NCBI GenBank assembly: GCA_009809945.1
Contig: WTPW01000062.1
Coordinates: 692,284-756,283 of the forward strand
DNA: 64,000 nucleotides
Source: Gigaspora margarita
Lineage: Eukaryota > Glomeromycota > Glomeromycetes > Diversisporales > Gigasporaceae
Direction of reading: 5' to 3'
The notes under the pieces are model-generated. The model had not been told where the DNA came from and searched no databases. It worked only from the letters and a program-made list of their open reading frames with translations. A program made the position numbers and the translations under genes. Shown here piece after piece: positions 1-10,790 of this stretch. How positions within the stretch are numbered: position 1 is the first letter of the stretch; each line of letters starts with the position of its first letter.

Positions 1-1010
1 TTAAATTTTTTTTTTTATTTATTAATGTACGTACGTATGTATATATGAGTGGCAAAGGAGTAATTTAATGGTTAAAAAAAAAGTGCGCTTTACAATCGAA
101 TAAAAAATACTTCGGAAGCTCTTTTCAGCAGTTTTTCTTGAATTGCTATGAGCTTTATTTTTTATTTTATTTTTTCTTTTAATTCGGTTTAAATTATTTA
201 TTTTAAATTATTTTATTTCATTTTTAAATTTTCTTTTATTTAAATTATTTTCTTTTATTTTAAATTATTTTCTTTATATTTACATAAACAATTTCTATAC
301 TATCTAATACACTAATCCTGACCCTAATTCTAAACCACCTTACACTAATCTTGTGCAACTATCTAACCTGTATAACAAATGAACCAGTACTATAGCTTAA
401 ACAATGAGACGGAAGCCGATTTTAAAGACAAGTATTTTTTCTTACATTATTATTATTTCTTTTTTTTTCTCCTTGAACTAACCTTTTCTTTTTTTTTTAG
501 ATTTTAATTTCCGAATTAACACTAGGGCCAGAGAAGTATACAAGAAGAAGCACCAGCACGAGCGAAGAAAAGAGGCACCAGTAACGACAACGCCAATGGC
601 GAAAGAGGCACTAGTAGACGACAACGACAGTAGCGACAAAACAAGGCACTAGTAAACGATGACAATGCCAGCAACGAAAAGAAGCACAGCTATTTTACCC
701 TATCTTCCTTTCAAAGCGGCCAAAGTTTTTTCTTTGTCAGAAAAAAAATCTGTGTTAGTTAGTTCTTACTTAAATTTTTTTCGAATTTGAAAGCGTATTA
801 CCTCATTTGTTGTATATTACTTACCAAATTTTGCTCTCTAAGCAAAGTCATTAGTGCAAATGATCTATACTGATCTTTTTTCACTATAGATGTGCGAAGA
901 GGTAAAAAATACTTTAAGATATTTTAAGAAAAAATTATTATGTGAAACCATGAGTTGCCAATTGACGGTATGATTTTTCATAGTAAGAGTTACTTTAAAA
1001 ATTTTTATTT
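1..1010. other. AT-rich unassigned sequence
   Basis: Mostly A+T homopolymer-rich sequence with TATTTTA-type runs at 160-290. A pyrimidine tract ending in AG at about 480-500 resembles a splice acceptor and is followed by a GC-richer stretch (listed separately). I see no convincing gene. A host exon starting near 501 is possible but is not supported by a long reading frame. Confidence 0.5.
549..688. repeat. Degenerate minisatellite, units up to 38 bp
   Basis: Units beginning AGGCACYAGT or AAGCACCAGC recur at 549, 572, 605, 643 and 681. The last spacings are 38 bp; earlier units are shorter. The block is markedly GC-richer than its surroundings and is rich in ACGA/GACAA steps. It could be a coding tandem repeat in a lost exon, or noncoding. 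Its spacing does not keep one reading frame throughout. Confidence 0.5.
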
Positions 1011-1780
1011 ATGTTGTGTAACTCAGGGATCTTCAAGCCAATCAAATCGAATGTCCGCTATGCTTCTGATATATCATCCACTGAACTACAGCAACTACAT
1101 AACAACCTTATAACACACTACTGCTTCTCTCCTACACATTCTACACCTTTTAATACTACAACCTTCTATACTACAATCCAGGGATTTATTCCTATACTAC
1201 TAATTAATATTGTATTAATATTGTATCTCAATATACCTCTTACAAAAATGCATCCAATACTATTGTTAAACTCCTTCTGCTCATTTCACAAAACATTCAT
1301 GAACATTTATGGAAACCATATTGTATAAAACTTGCAAACTGGAAATCTTCGCAAAACCTATTACAACAATCTTCACGCTCTACATTTACTAAATCTTCAC
1401 GTATATCCTCTTACAACAAAGCTCTATATACTTATAATTGTATATGTGGCTTACCAGACCAACTACATGAGGACAATACTAATACCTGCCCACCTCTTGG
1501 GCTAGCACTTAGGAAAATAGACATTTGGTCATATAATTGGATCAAATATAGCTTTTCTACTAACTCAATTCTTTACATCCAAATCTAGGTGAGTTTTAAC
1601 CACTCTAGTAGGTTTAGGTTGCAGATAATTTAGATAGAATTAGTTTATCTATAGTCTGAGTCTTAATTCTTGTATAATAACTTGTAACTTGAGAAACCCC
1701 ATGAGGAATCTCACATATTTTATTAATAAAGATAAAGGCAAAACCTTACCTTAACAACAAAAAAAAAAAAAAAAAAAAAA
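1011..1780 (+). mobile_element. LINE 3' fragment (ORF2 C-terminus and 3' UTR)
   Basis: The reading frame ending at 1588 encodes a C-terminal piece with a C-x-C motif (NCICGLP), a later CPPLG, and a terminus IWSYNWIKYSF...IQI. The LINE at 40407-45307 ends its ORF2 with the matching NCLCSLP...IWSTMWIKYSI...IQI. After the stop both copies continue with AGGTGAGT...ACCACTCTAGTAGG, an AATAAAG signal, ACCTTA and a poly-A run (here to 1780). This is therefore a 5'-truncated copy of the same family. The start is set at the first plausible frame and may be off by a few hundred bases. No clear target duplication was found. Confidence 0.75.
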
Positions 1781-1845
1781 TTAATAAGCTCAAAGCAAAC
1801 TGAGCAAAAGGATTCTATTTCATAGCATTAGTAAATAATATACTA

Positions 1846-2175
1846 ATGGAATTTAAACTAGACGAAGAATCAACTAATACATCAATGGGAATAAACTATG
1901 CAAAGAAATTAGAACTAGAAAATATAATAGCAAAACCAGCGATAGCTGAAGTAGTAAGAAACAATATAAAAATATTAGGCAAAATAGTAGTCAATATCAA
2001 AATCAATGAGTACTTAACACAAAATCTAAAGATAGACGTACTAAACACTGAATCAAAATATATCCTCCTTAGTAATAAACACCAATCACAAATAGGAATA
2101 TCAAAAGACCAAAAGAACCATCAGATCCTTATAAATAATCAATCTATATATAATCAAAGAGTTCTCATACAATAG
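1846..2175 (+). pseudogene. Retropepsin-like aspartic protease piece
   Basis: The 109-residue piece has the overall pattern of a Ty3/gypsy or pararetroviral aspartic protease: a short strand followed by an acidic/Ser-Thr loop near residues 5-13, AKKLEL near 20, an alternating hydrophobic stretch (KILGKIVVNIKI) and a later strand with an ILLS loop. The catalytic loop is not canonical, so the call rests on fold-like pattern and position upstream of an RT. It is the first recognisable part of the composite element. It could instead be an unrelated small protein. Confidence 0.35.
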
Positions 2176-2502
2176 CTATGCAAATACAAAAAGTACAATG
2201 CGTACAATGGTTACGACAATGCTCGGAGGCTACTGCCAAATCTATCTGAAGTATACTCTGAGAATAAACCTAGCAGCAAGTTTTGAGTATCCACATTTTA
2301 CTATAAATCTTTTGCAAGTCCAAAGGTAAGTAAAAGGATCCAAAAACCCAAGATAAAAAGCAAAAGGTTAAAAGAAAACAAGGCGCCCAACCCAATAAAA
2401 ACAGAACTCATTAGTAAAAGTAACAAGAACCAACTAGATGTTAACAAACTTAAGGTTAAAAGAAAACAAGGAAAGCCAACCCTTAGACATAAAACATCAA
2501 TC

Positions 2503-3114
2503 ATGACCTTAAGAGGATCAAAAAGAAGAACTAATAAAGTGATAAAAGAAAACAAGGCACTCGATAAAAACCTAACAAGTGTAACAATACTAGGAAAAGA
2601 AACAAGTGCCTCAACAAAGATAATCAAATTAAAGAAAACAAGGCAAGCCCAACAAGCAAAAGTTTTGCCTGAAACGATAAAAGGAACAGGAAGCCTATTA
2701 GAATTAATGTACAAAGGTTTGAAGGAAATAGAATTTTCCAAAGGGCCCAGACATAAAGATATTCCAAAAGAACTTGACAAAATAACAAGAAAAGAACATA
2801 ATGAAAGAATCAAATATGATTTATTTACAATAGCATATATAGATTCAAATGCATTGCAACTATTTTATAAGCAATATGAAAGAAATAGGCATAGAAAGAA
2901 ACTAATAGAAATAACTTGCGATGGTCTATATAAAGACATTGTAGAAGCAACTATACAAACAGGAAGTAATATAATACAAACATTCGTGCAGTATATACCT
3001 GCAAAAGGGGAATTTAAAGACAAATTTGAACAAAATCAAATAATGTTGATAAGAGGACTACCTGATATTGAAAATGATATCAGAATAATAGAAGGCACAC
3101 AAGATCCCAACTAA
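2503..3114 (+). pseudogene. Unknown charged protein, possibly upstream part of the AP endonuclease
   Basis: A 203-residue piece. The first 60 residues are Lys/Arg/Thr-rich and low complexity; the rest (from GTGSLLELMYKG) is more ordered, with alternating helices and strands and the phrases LIEITCDGLYKDIV and AKGEFKDKFEQ. It lies directly before the endonuclease IV-like region. In that family the N-terminal half of a TIM barrel precedes the first metal-binding motif, so this could be its N-terminal half. I see no diagnostic motif. It is part of the fossil composite element. Confidence 0.35.
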
Positions 3115-3116
3115 AG

Positions 3117-3785
3117 CTGGTAATACATGCAACTATAGGATTAGATTTAAGTGGTAAACCAATAAACCAGCAAGGTGACATAAATTAGAGAACAAAAAGA
3201 ATAATAGAAGAAGTGCAAAGAGCACATAATTTAGGAGCTAGGAACTACGTACTTCATATTGGAACGGCTCGAAATAATAACAAATTGGACGTAATAGAAA
3301 ACCTGCAGAAAATATTAAAACAAACTAAAGAAACAGATGTCATGATATTATTAGAAAACTCAGTAGCAAATAAATGCTACAGTGCAACAATAGAAGAACT
3401 ATTGGAAATAAAAAACAAGGTTCACAAAGAAAATCAGTATAAGAAAAATATTGCAACAGGAAAAACGATAGATAGAATTAAGTTGTGTTTTGACACACAA
3501 TATTACTTTGCAGCAGGGGCAGGAAGAACAACAGAAAACTATAATAAAGTCTTAATAAAGTATGAAAAAGACATCCAACTTTGCTACATTAATAATGTGG
3601 TTCACGCTAGAACCATTAAAGATAAAAACGGCTATATATATCAAATAAAAGAAACAATCTTTGGAAGTAGACATGATATCCACAAACACCTGCTTATGGG
3701 ATTACTATCTCAAGAAATATTTAAAACCATGGTACAACAATGTAAAGGAGCTACAATATTAGAAACACCCAGAAAAAAGGACTGA
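3117..3785 (+). pseudogene. Endonuclease IV-like AP endonuclease (Nfo/Apn1 family)
   Basis: The piece starting at 3213 (190 residues) carries in order LHIGT (14-18), LLENS (46-50), CFDTQYYFAAG (92-102), YINN (125-128), GSRHDIHKH (151-159) and ILETP (182-186). These match the metal-binding and active-site blocks of the TIM-barrel endonuclease IV family, which cuts DNA 5' of abasic sites in base-excision repair. The preceding 90 bases read compatibly with the same domain. It sits between a retropepsin-like piece and charged proteins of the composite element. Such enzymes are known in some large DNA viruses (African swine fever virus among them) but are not standard in retroelements. It is part of a fossil and not expected to be functional. 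Confidence 0.75.
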
Positions 3786-3833
3786 GATAAACAAGAACAA
3801 ATAAAAGAAATACAAACGCTGAGATATTATGCT

Positions 3834-4454
3834 ATGGACATATTACTATCAGATATGGAATTAACAAAAGAACTAACAGATAGAATCAAAGAATTAAACA
3901 AATGGGATCCAAGAAAAGGAATTCAATATAGTGATTTACCTATGGAAATTGTAAATAACTATCAAGAAAATCCAATAGATCCAATGGACTATTTAACAAA
4001 CTCTTTAAAGAATCTAAGTTTAGAAAGAAAAGAAAGACATCAAGATGAACAAGAGAATACTGCGAGAAAGAAAATCCAGTATGAAAAAACAGGACAAATA
4101 ACTCACAAAATAAATGAGTTACGAAATAAGTATTCACCAGTAATAGGACCCTCAAAGAAGAAAAAATCACCAACCTCATCATCATTCACAAACATATTTA
4201 GAAAAACGAATGATGACTTAAATGAAATCAAAAGATTACGAGAAGAAGAAAACCCAGAAAGCTTAATAACAAATTTAGAAAAACTAATGGAAGACATTGC
4301 AAATATAGAAACAATGCATCTAAAAATAGCAAGAATGGACAACAAGGATGTCCATAAAAACTGGAAAATGATACAAGAAATACCCACGTTACCAGAAGAA
4401 GTGAGAATACATCCTGGTACCGAAAGAGAAAAATTGTGGAATGCAATCCAATAG
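3834..4454 (+). pseudogene. Charged coiled-coil-like protein of the composite element
   Basis: A 206-residue piece rich in Glu, Lys, Asn and Ile. A segment with DLPMEIVNNYQ and DPMDYLTNSL is followed by heptad-like charged helices (residues 60-100 and 125-165) and a Lys/Ser linker (KKKKSPTSSS). I recognise no family. Strand, composition and spacing tie it to the neighbouring pieces. A structural or nucleic-acid-associated role is conceivable, but nothing in the sequence shows it. Confidence 0.4.
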
Positions 4455-5425
4455 GTAGATAGACAAAATGAAATAACACAAAATTCTGTTAAAAGAGAAA
4501 TACGAAAAAAAGAAATAAAATATCAAAATGATGCAAACAAACTATTAGGACTAACATTAAACAAATATAGACAGCTTAAAGATTATGAGAAACAAGCTAT
4601 ACAACAGGAATTACTAAGAACTTCTGTAAATGACCCAGATGAAGAGCAAAGAAATCAAACAGATATTAAATATTATGAACTTATACGAGAAAGCTTAAAA
4701 AGCCCTAATAAAACAAAACCTGTTAAAATAAATAACACAGATGATTTATTTAAACAATTAAAAATAGAAAGCGAACAATTAAAAGAAATAGAACAAGAAA
4801 AAACACAAAAAGAACAAGAAATAAAAAAACAATAGATCAAAACTCAGATAATGAAAGTGACCTGGAAGACAAAGAAATTCAAAGAAAACATAATGAATTT
4901 ACAAGAAACCTTAGTACAAAAGATGGAAAATGAGTAGCCACAACAAACGACGGATCAAACTACAAGAAAAATGAAGAGTTAAAATCTCTAATGATTCAAG
5001 ATGAAGTAACATCAAAAGAAATATCAAAAAGACACTTAAAAAGACCTAGCATTGATAGCATGGCAAGTACAAGTAGTATACCAAGTATACACTTAAATGA
5101 TAACAAACCAGCAACACTGCCAATAGACTATCAAGAAACCTACGAAGTAGGAACAGATAGAAATTTATATCAACAAGGAGATATAGAAATAGAAGATAAT
5201 GAAGACTTATATAAGCAACAAGAAATATCTCAAAGTAGTAACTTTATAACTAAAGGAATGAATTATATATTCGGAGGAAGAAAGAAAAGTAATAATGACT
5301 TTAGAACGAATATAATAAAAGACCAAGCTATAGAAAATATAGGTAGTGAACAAAGTAACCCAGAATTTACTAGAAGAAGGAAGATATCAAATGAAAGAAG
5401 AACTCATAGAAAGAAAATAAAATAG
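4455..5425 (+). pseudogene. Low-complexity Glu/Lys/Gln-rich region, unknown
   Basis: This stretch continues the charged, helical character of the preceding piece: repeated KEQEIKK/EQEKTQK-type runs near 4770-4840, then a Ser-rich segment (about 5040-5090, MASTSSIPSIHL) and a short IEIEDNEDLYKQQE acidic patch. The longest clean piece is 4991-5425 (144 residues). No domain is recognised. It may be a disordered linker of a polyprotein between the AP endonuclease and the dUTPase/RT block. Confidence 0.35.
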
Positions 5426-5565
5426 TTTATAGAATGGCACTAGAAAATAGCAAGAAAAAACTCCAAAACGAGTATAAACAGATGCAAAAACAGAAAGAAA
5501 AACAGAATAAACAGGATGAACAAAATGAACAGATAAAATACAATTAAGAAGGATTAGAAATTGGA

Positions 5566-5958
5566 ATGGATGAAGGCTCACAATCGCCATTTATAAGACC
5601 AGTACAAAATAGACCAAGCACACCGGCAGAACCAAAAGATGAGCAAACCTCTTTTGGATATGAACTATATAATATAGAAGTCAAAGAAATCAAAGAAAAA
5701 CCAATAAAAGTTAAAAGAACCAAAATAAGTATACACGAAGAACTTGGACATATACCAAATGAAATTAGAAGATATATAATACCTACATTAGGAACAGGAA
5801 CACAATTAAAAACAAATAAAGAATGTATACTAAAACCTTATATATGGACACCAATAAAAATAAACAAAAAAGGAGATTACCTGGTAACAACTCTATTGTA
5901 TATTGCCAAAGAAGGAATATGCATACAACCCAGAATTATTAATGATCGTCAGATATGA
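5566..5958 (+). pseudogene. dUTPase-like piece upstream of RT
   Basis: The last 60 residues of this 130-residue piece read PTLGTGTQLKTNKE...TPIKINKKGDYLVTT...AKEGICIQPRIINDRQ. The order 'T-x-I-x-x-x-x-G', an AKEGI block and a following IQP-x-IIN resembles motifs 2-3 of trimeric dUTPases (usually RSSLAxxGI...GVID). dUTPases hydrolyse dUTP and keep uracil out of DNA; they occur in some retroviruses, some badnaviruses and many large DNA viruses. Position directly before RT fits a pol polyprotein. The match is partial, so an unrelated beta-rich domain remains possible. Part of the fossil. Confidence 0.4.
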
Positions 5959-6056
5959 GCAATCAACTATACAAATAACACAAAGAAATAGCGGAAAAAC
6001 AGCACATTGGTAATATAAAAACTATTAAAGAAATATTTCATTACCATAAATATGAA

Positions 6057-7155
6057 ATGGAAATCGATAAAAAAGAAATACTAGAAAAAGAAAGACTAAA
6101 AATCTTAGTAAACAATACCCATGAGAACTATAGGAATGTAATGAAACCAATATTTGAAGAATTCATTCAAATATTCAGAAGAAAAGTTGAAAAAGAAACA
6201 TCCTTTAACAAGAAAATGTTCAAAGAAATAACACTAGACCTTACAGTACCTAAAAAAGATATACCTTTTAAAGTAAAAGCTAATAAAATTAGACAATACT
6301 CAGAGGACCAAATAGAACAAGCAGATAAATTATATACTGAACTTAGAGAAAGTGAACATATAGATCCATCCAAATCAACCTGGATGTCACCATTGATGAT
6401 AGTACCAAAACCTGACGGCAGCTATAGAGCTGCAGTAGATTACTTGAACTTGAATAAGTACCTTAAAGACGACCTTTATGAAATACCAAACATTAAGTCT
6501 TGTTACAAAAATTGGCAAGTCATAAAATTTTTTCCACCTGTGATTTTAAGAGCGCATTTTATCAGTTTCCTCTTAGGAAACAAGATAAACATTTAACTGC
6601 TGTATTTTTCTCTGACAAAGGAAAATATGAGTTTAATAAATCCTCTATGGGTATTAAAACAGCACCCGCATACATGATGCATTATATGTATGAATTGTTT
6701 AGAGACTATCCATTTGTATTCGATTAATGGATGACCTAACAAATGCATTCAACTCTGTGAGAGTACACATCAAACATATTCGAATGGTATTCGAACACAT
6801 AAAAAAGGGGGCAATGACACTTAAGGCAGAAAAATGTGAATTTATTAAGGAAGAAATAATGATCTTAAATCATAAAGTAAAATACAGACAAATATCACCA
6901 AATCAAGTAAAAATCAAAGAAGTCAAAAAGCTTAAACCACCAACAGATATACCTGGAGTTAGAAAATTTACAGGATTTATGAACTACTTTCGAAAATTTA
7001 TAAAAAACTTTGCTATAATAGCTGCACCAATATACGACTTATTAAAGAAAAATAAGAAATTTGAATGGACCTTAGAATGCCAAAAAGCATTTGAAGAGCT
7101 TAAAGATAAAGTATATAATGCAATAGCTTTAACTTACCTGAAGAAAGGATATTGA
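6057..7155 (+). pseudogene. Ty3/gypsy-type reverse transcriptase (fossil)
   Basis: Recognisable RT blocks occur in order: KSTWMSPLMIVPKPDGSYR and DYLNLNKY in the first piece (6057-6596), then FSTCDFKSAFYQFPL and YEFNKSSMGIKTAPAYM (6500-6727), then MDDL, LKAEKCEFIKEEI and RKFTGFMNYFRKFIKNF, ending in the thumb/connection phrase KKFEWTLECQKAFEELK (6727-7155). This is the standard order of Ty3/gypsy and caulimovirus pol proteins, which copy RNA into DNA. It reads in several pieces and is broken. The neighbouring RNase H and upstream dUTPase-like piece fit one pol region. An integrase of the usual Ty3 type was not found; a different transposase family follows instead. Confidence 0.85.
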
Positions 7156-7700
7156 TTGATCTTAGAAACAGACGCCTTGAATAATGGAATAGGCGCAGTA
7201 CTCAAACAAATTAACCCAGAACTAGCACATTATAAAACTAAAGAAGCATGAGAAAAAGGAACTAAAGAAGATAAAGAACTTACCAAATCAGAAGAAGAAG
7301 TAATCAAATTTGGATCACATTTCCTTATACAAAGTCAAAGATTATGGTGATTAATACAAAAAGAACTGTACACAATATATTTTTACTTAAAAAATTGGAA
7401 ATACTACATAGGAAATAAACCAATCATAATACGAACAGATAATACAGGAGTAGCTAAAGCAGGAAAGATGCCAAGAAATCAAACGATGGAATTATAGAAG
7501 TTAGAAATAGATGGAAACTATAATATNAAGGAAATACAATATATTAAAGGATCAACAAATCATGTATCAGATTGGCTAAGCAGACAAATAGGACCAATTA
7601 AAAATAATAAAGAATTAATTAAACCAAAAGAAGAAACTATTAAGGAAAAAGAACCTATAAAAGAATTGCCACCTGGACTCAAAATTAATAATACCTTTGG
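7156..7700 (+). pseudogene. RNase H region of the gypsy-type pol (fossil)
   Basis: Directly downstream of the RT. The conserved phrases LETDALNNGIGAVLKQ, the Glu-rich segment TKSEEEVI, IIIRTDNTGVAK and HVSDWLSRQIG are in the order expected for the RNase H of Ty3/gypsy and pararetroviral polymerases, which degrades RNA in the RNA:DNA hybrid. The DWLSR block closes the domain near 7590. After it comes a short Lys/Glu-rich linker, then the transposase piece. The region is broken by several interruptions. Confidence 0.75.
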
Positions 7701-7717
7701 AAGAAAATAAGTAACAT

Positions 7718-8665
7718 TTGACATTTAAAATAGAATTAATTCTACCAATACCGCCCTTGTATCAAATTAAGGAAATAATTGAAAATAAATCTAGATACCT
7801 AGAATATTTACAGGACTTATCAGTACTACCTAGAACCATGACTTGTTTATATTGCAGCAACCAAAACATGAACCTCGAGACCAAAACATTAACATTCAAC
7901 TGTGGGAAAAGAGATTGCCGAAAAAGGATATCAATCTTTAATAGAACAATATTCTCAAACGCCAAACTAGATTGTAACCAAATAATAGAATTAAGCTATT
8001 TTTGGTTAAGTAAAGCAACGTGTAAACAACTTAATATTTATACCAATATTACACCTGCCAATATCACAAGATGGACACAAACCTTTAGAACCATTGTAAC
8101 CCAAGAAATTCAAATGTGTGAAACCAAGATAGGAGGACCTAATATCATTGTAGAGATAGATGAGTCATTGTTTTACAAGAATCGCCAAAACAAATCTGAA
8201 CAATTATGGGTATTTGGAGGAATAGAAAGAACTTCTAAAAAACAAATATTTGCAACAATTTGTAAGGACCGAACTGCTAACACCTTATTAAACCTTATTC
8301 AGAAATATGTACACCCAAACTCAATAATCTACTCAGATATATTCAAAAGCTATGACCAAATCTTCACATGATTAGGAATCTAGCACCACCAAATAAATCA
8401 CAGCCAAGGAATAAGAATGATTGACTTTGATGAAACATCGAACAAATTAAAAATATATCATACCAATAATATTGAAGCAACATGGTGCGTGTTAAAAGAT
8501 TCAATACCAAAAAGGAATCGGAATAAAAAGGATTTACCAAAACACCTTATGGAACAAATATGGCGTAGACAAAATAAACAATGCCTATAGAATGTGTATA
8601 TTGAGTATTTACAAAATAAATACGAAGATATCATTGAACTCATTGAAAATTATAAAACTGAGTAA
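7718..8665 (+). pseudogene. IS1595/ISXO2-Merlin-type transposase piece
   Basis: The main piece (7718-8371, 217 residues) starts with a Cys-x2-Cys (43, 46) and a later Cys pair (62, 67), matching the zinc ribbon of IS1595-type transposases. It continues with VEIDESLFYKNR (Asp 148), WVFGGIER, ICKDRTANTLL and YSDIFKSYD (Asp 207). Further conserved blocks follow downstream: HHQINHS, HTNNIEATW (about 8459-8485, with the third acidic residue) and IWRRQNKQ. This is the DDE transposase family that includes bacterial IS1016/IS1595 and eukaryotic Merlin elements. It follows the RT/RNase H with no TIRs or target duplication around it, occupying the place where an integrase would normally lie. It is treated as part of the fossil. 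Confidence 0.75.
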
Positions 8666-8818
8666 CTTGGATTAATAATCAAAATAAACAACCAAAACAA
8701 ACTAGAAAATATAAAAGCACACCCTAGTGAACCAACTTAAAGGATAAATTGAACTTACAGGAAAAACTAAAGAAACCCCAAAACTAAAGAACTTAACAAA
8801 CTGAACCCTAAAATCAAA

Positions 8819-9330
8819 ATGAACTCTAAAGGATCTGGAAACTTCTATTGCAAGAAATGTCCCCTCTATGTCCAAGACCCTAAGGACCACCAATGCAAGT
8901 ATAGCCTAACACCTCTGGCCAATAAGGAAATCCAAAACATTCAAGAATGGAAAAATAACACCCTTGGGAAATTGGCTGAAGAAATTAAGAACGACTTGTT
9001 TGGAACCAACCTACCAAACAACCCTTACCTTAAAGGTAGCCCTAAAGGAAAGGAAAAGGAATCTTTTATAAAATCAAGAACAAGCAAAGGAACTAAGAAA
9101 AATATACTTGCAATATTTGCAAAGAACCAGAACATACAAACCGATATTGTTCAACGAACAAATGTTATAAATGTAATGAATTAGGACATCAAGCATGTGA
9201 CTGTGATAAAACAAGGAAAGATCATCAGAACCTTAGTAGTACAAGTACTAATACATCAATATCAACTCCAAAATACTGTATCTATTATAAGACTAGCGGA
9301 CATGAAAACTATCAATGCAGAATTATTAGA
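8819..9330 (+). pseudogene. Cys-rich, zinc-knuckle-like pieces
   Basis: The piece starting at 8819 opens with FYCKKCPLYVQDPKDHQCK, a C-x2-C...H-x2-C arrangement. Between about 9105 and 9200 two CCHC-like units are visible, CNICKEPEHTNRYC and CYKCNELGHQACDC, each close to C-x2-C-x4-H-x4-C. CCHC knuckles bind single-stranded nucleic acid and mark retroviral and retrotransposon nucleocapsids. Here they lie downstream of the polymerase, opposite to the usual gag-before-pol order. The region is broken and its true reading arrangement is not attempted here. Confidence 0.55.
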
Positions 9331-9522
9331 ACACTAAAAGAAAATGCAAATATATTTTGCAAATACAACCCTAAAAGAATCATTCAAAGAAGAGAAGAGC
9401 ATGTCAACTGGGCTGCATATAACAAACAGCGAGATAATCATCATTGCTATAGGAAAGACTGCAACAGACCTACTGCCAAAGAAGACCTTTATTACATTCG
9501 AGAATTATTCACTGATCCATAC

Positions 9523-10398
9523 TTGCATCAAGTAATTTATATTGAAGAAACCCTTTATTGTAAAGGATGTTATTGCAAATTCTTAGAAGCATTAGACTTC
9601 AAAGACCCCAGAAGCAGAAAATATTTTACTTCAGGACTAGGACAAGGCAAGAAAGCCCTTTGCCGATTATGCGAAAAACCTAACATTACTAGAAGAATGG
9701 AAAGCCATGAAGGCGTACACTTCTGCAACAAAGAACACAAATTCGCACAAATCATCCATAACCTAAACTACCAGAACCTCCGAAATTTAACAAATGAAGA
9801 AATCGATAGAAAAATTAGACATTTTACCAGAAAAGATACTAACATATCTTATTATATTAATGAATCAAGAGTTAAAAGACTCCTTAGTTATATGTTAGAG
9901 TTTAGAAAAAATACAAATAGATGGCATTATGAAGATGAATTCTTCCAAACACATGATAACAAATATCCAGATGACATATCTAACGACCCAGAAATACATG
10001 AAGACTATCTACCAATCAGAACTAACTACCATATTAGGACTGAAGAATATGTTGAGTTAGGAAATGAAGAAGAATTTAATGGTACTGTACAAGCAATACA
10101 AAACTCCCTCGAACCAGAACTAAGAACCACGAAAATAACCAATGCTAAGAAAAGAAGAGAAATAGAAAAAGCTCAAGAAGATTTCAATCAATGGAATCTT
10201 GGAATCTCTCTCTGCAAAGAATGCACAATGCCATTTAAAAATGAAGAACTCAACAATGAAGGACACTGTGATAAATGCCAAAAAGAAATAAATGAGAAAA
10301 CAATAGATCTGACTATCGAACCAAAAGAATCAAATGAACTGAACCAAGAAAATGACTTACCAACTGAAATGGAACTAATAAACAAATCCCAGAAATAG
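9523..10398 (+). pseudogene. Zinc-ribbon protein with several CxxC pairs
   Basis: One of the longest clean pieces in the element (291 residues). Cys pairs occur at the N-terminus (ETLYCKGCYCKF), near residue 47 (ALCRLCEKP, followed by HFCNKEH) and near the C-terminus (LCKECTMPF and HCDKCQKEI). These look like three small zinc-binding modules separated by charged helical linkers (NLTNEEIDRKIRHFTRKD). No enzyme motif is seen. It could be a nucleic-acid-binding structural protein or transcription-like factor of the element; function is inferred only from the Cys arrangement. Confidence 0.5.
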
Positions 10399-10509
10399 AT
10401 TGAACCAAGCAACGAACAAATAGATTTTGAAGAAATAAAAGAAATTCCAAGATCAAGGCCGCCATCACCTAGAACCTCTAATCAAAACCAAATTGACGAG
10501 CTCCACACT

Positions 10510-10752
10510 ATGTTTATAATCTTAGCGGAAAAACAATTTGTAGCAACCCAAGAAATTAAGGACCAGCAAAGAAGAATTGCTATCTTGGAACAAGTGATCC
10601 TCGAACTCCAAAATGAAAACCAAAAATTAAAAAGGAAATTGAGAGATACCCAAGACCATGTGAAACTAGATCAATCATCAAGTAATGATAAGGAACTGAA
10701 GTGTTTAAAACAATTCAGAAATCACAAAAACAAATATAACAATAGATATTGA
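10510..10752 (+). pseudogene. Short coiled-coil piece
   Basis: An 80-residue piece with a clear heptad stretch, IAILEQVILELQNENQKLKRKLRDTQ (written here as one segment of about residues 28-53), typical of a leucine-zipper-like dimer. It follows the Cys-rich protein after a Pro/Arg-rich linker (SRPPSPRT, about 10450-10470) and ends just before the first inserted TIR element. It may be the C-terminal oligomerisation segment of the preceding protein. Confidence 0.4.
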
Positions 10753-10790
10753 GTAATCAAAACAAATATTAATTAGCCCAAAAAGCCTAT

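Noticed and set aside
2301-2813. Long hydrophobic minus-strand frame opposite the charged pieces
   Set aside because: It is the complement of lysine-rich codons (AAA/AAG giving Phe/Leu), a shadow of the plus-strand coding pieces; the same holds for other hydrophobic minus frames to 18900.
7718-8665. Separate Merlin DNA transposon inserted in the composite element
   Set aside because: Plausible, but no inverted ends or 8-9 bp duplication were found around it, and the coding strand and packing are continuous with its neighbours. Left open in the findings.
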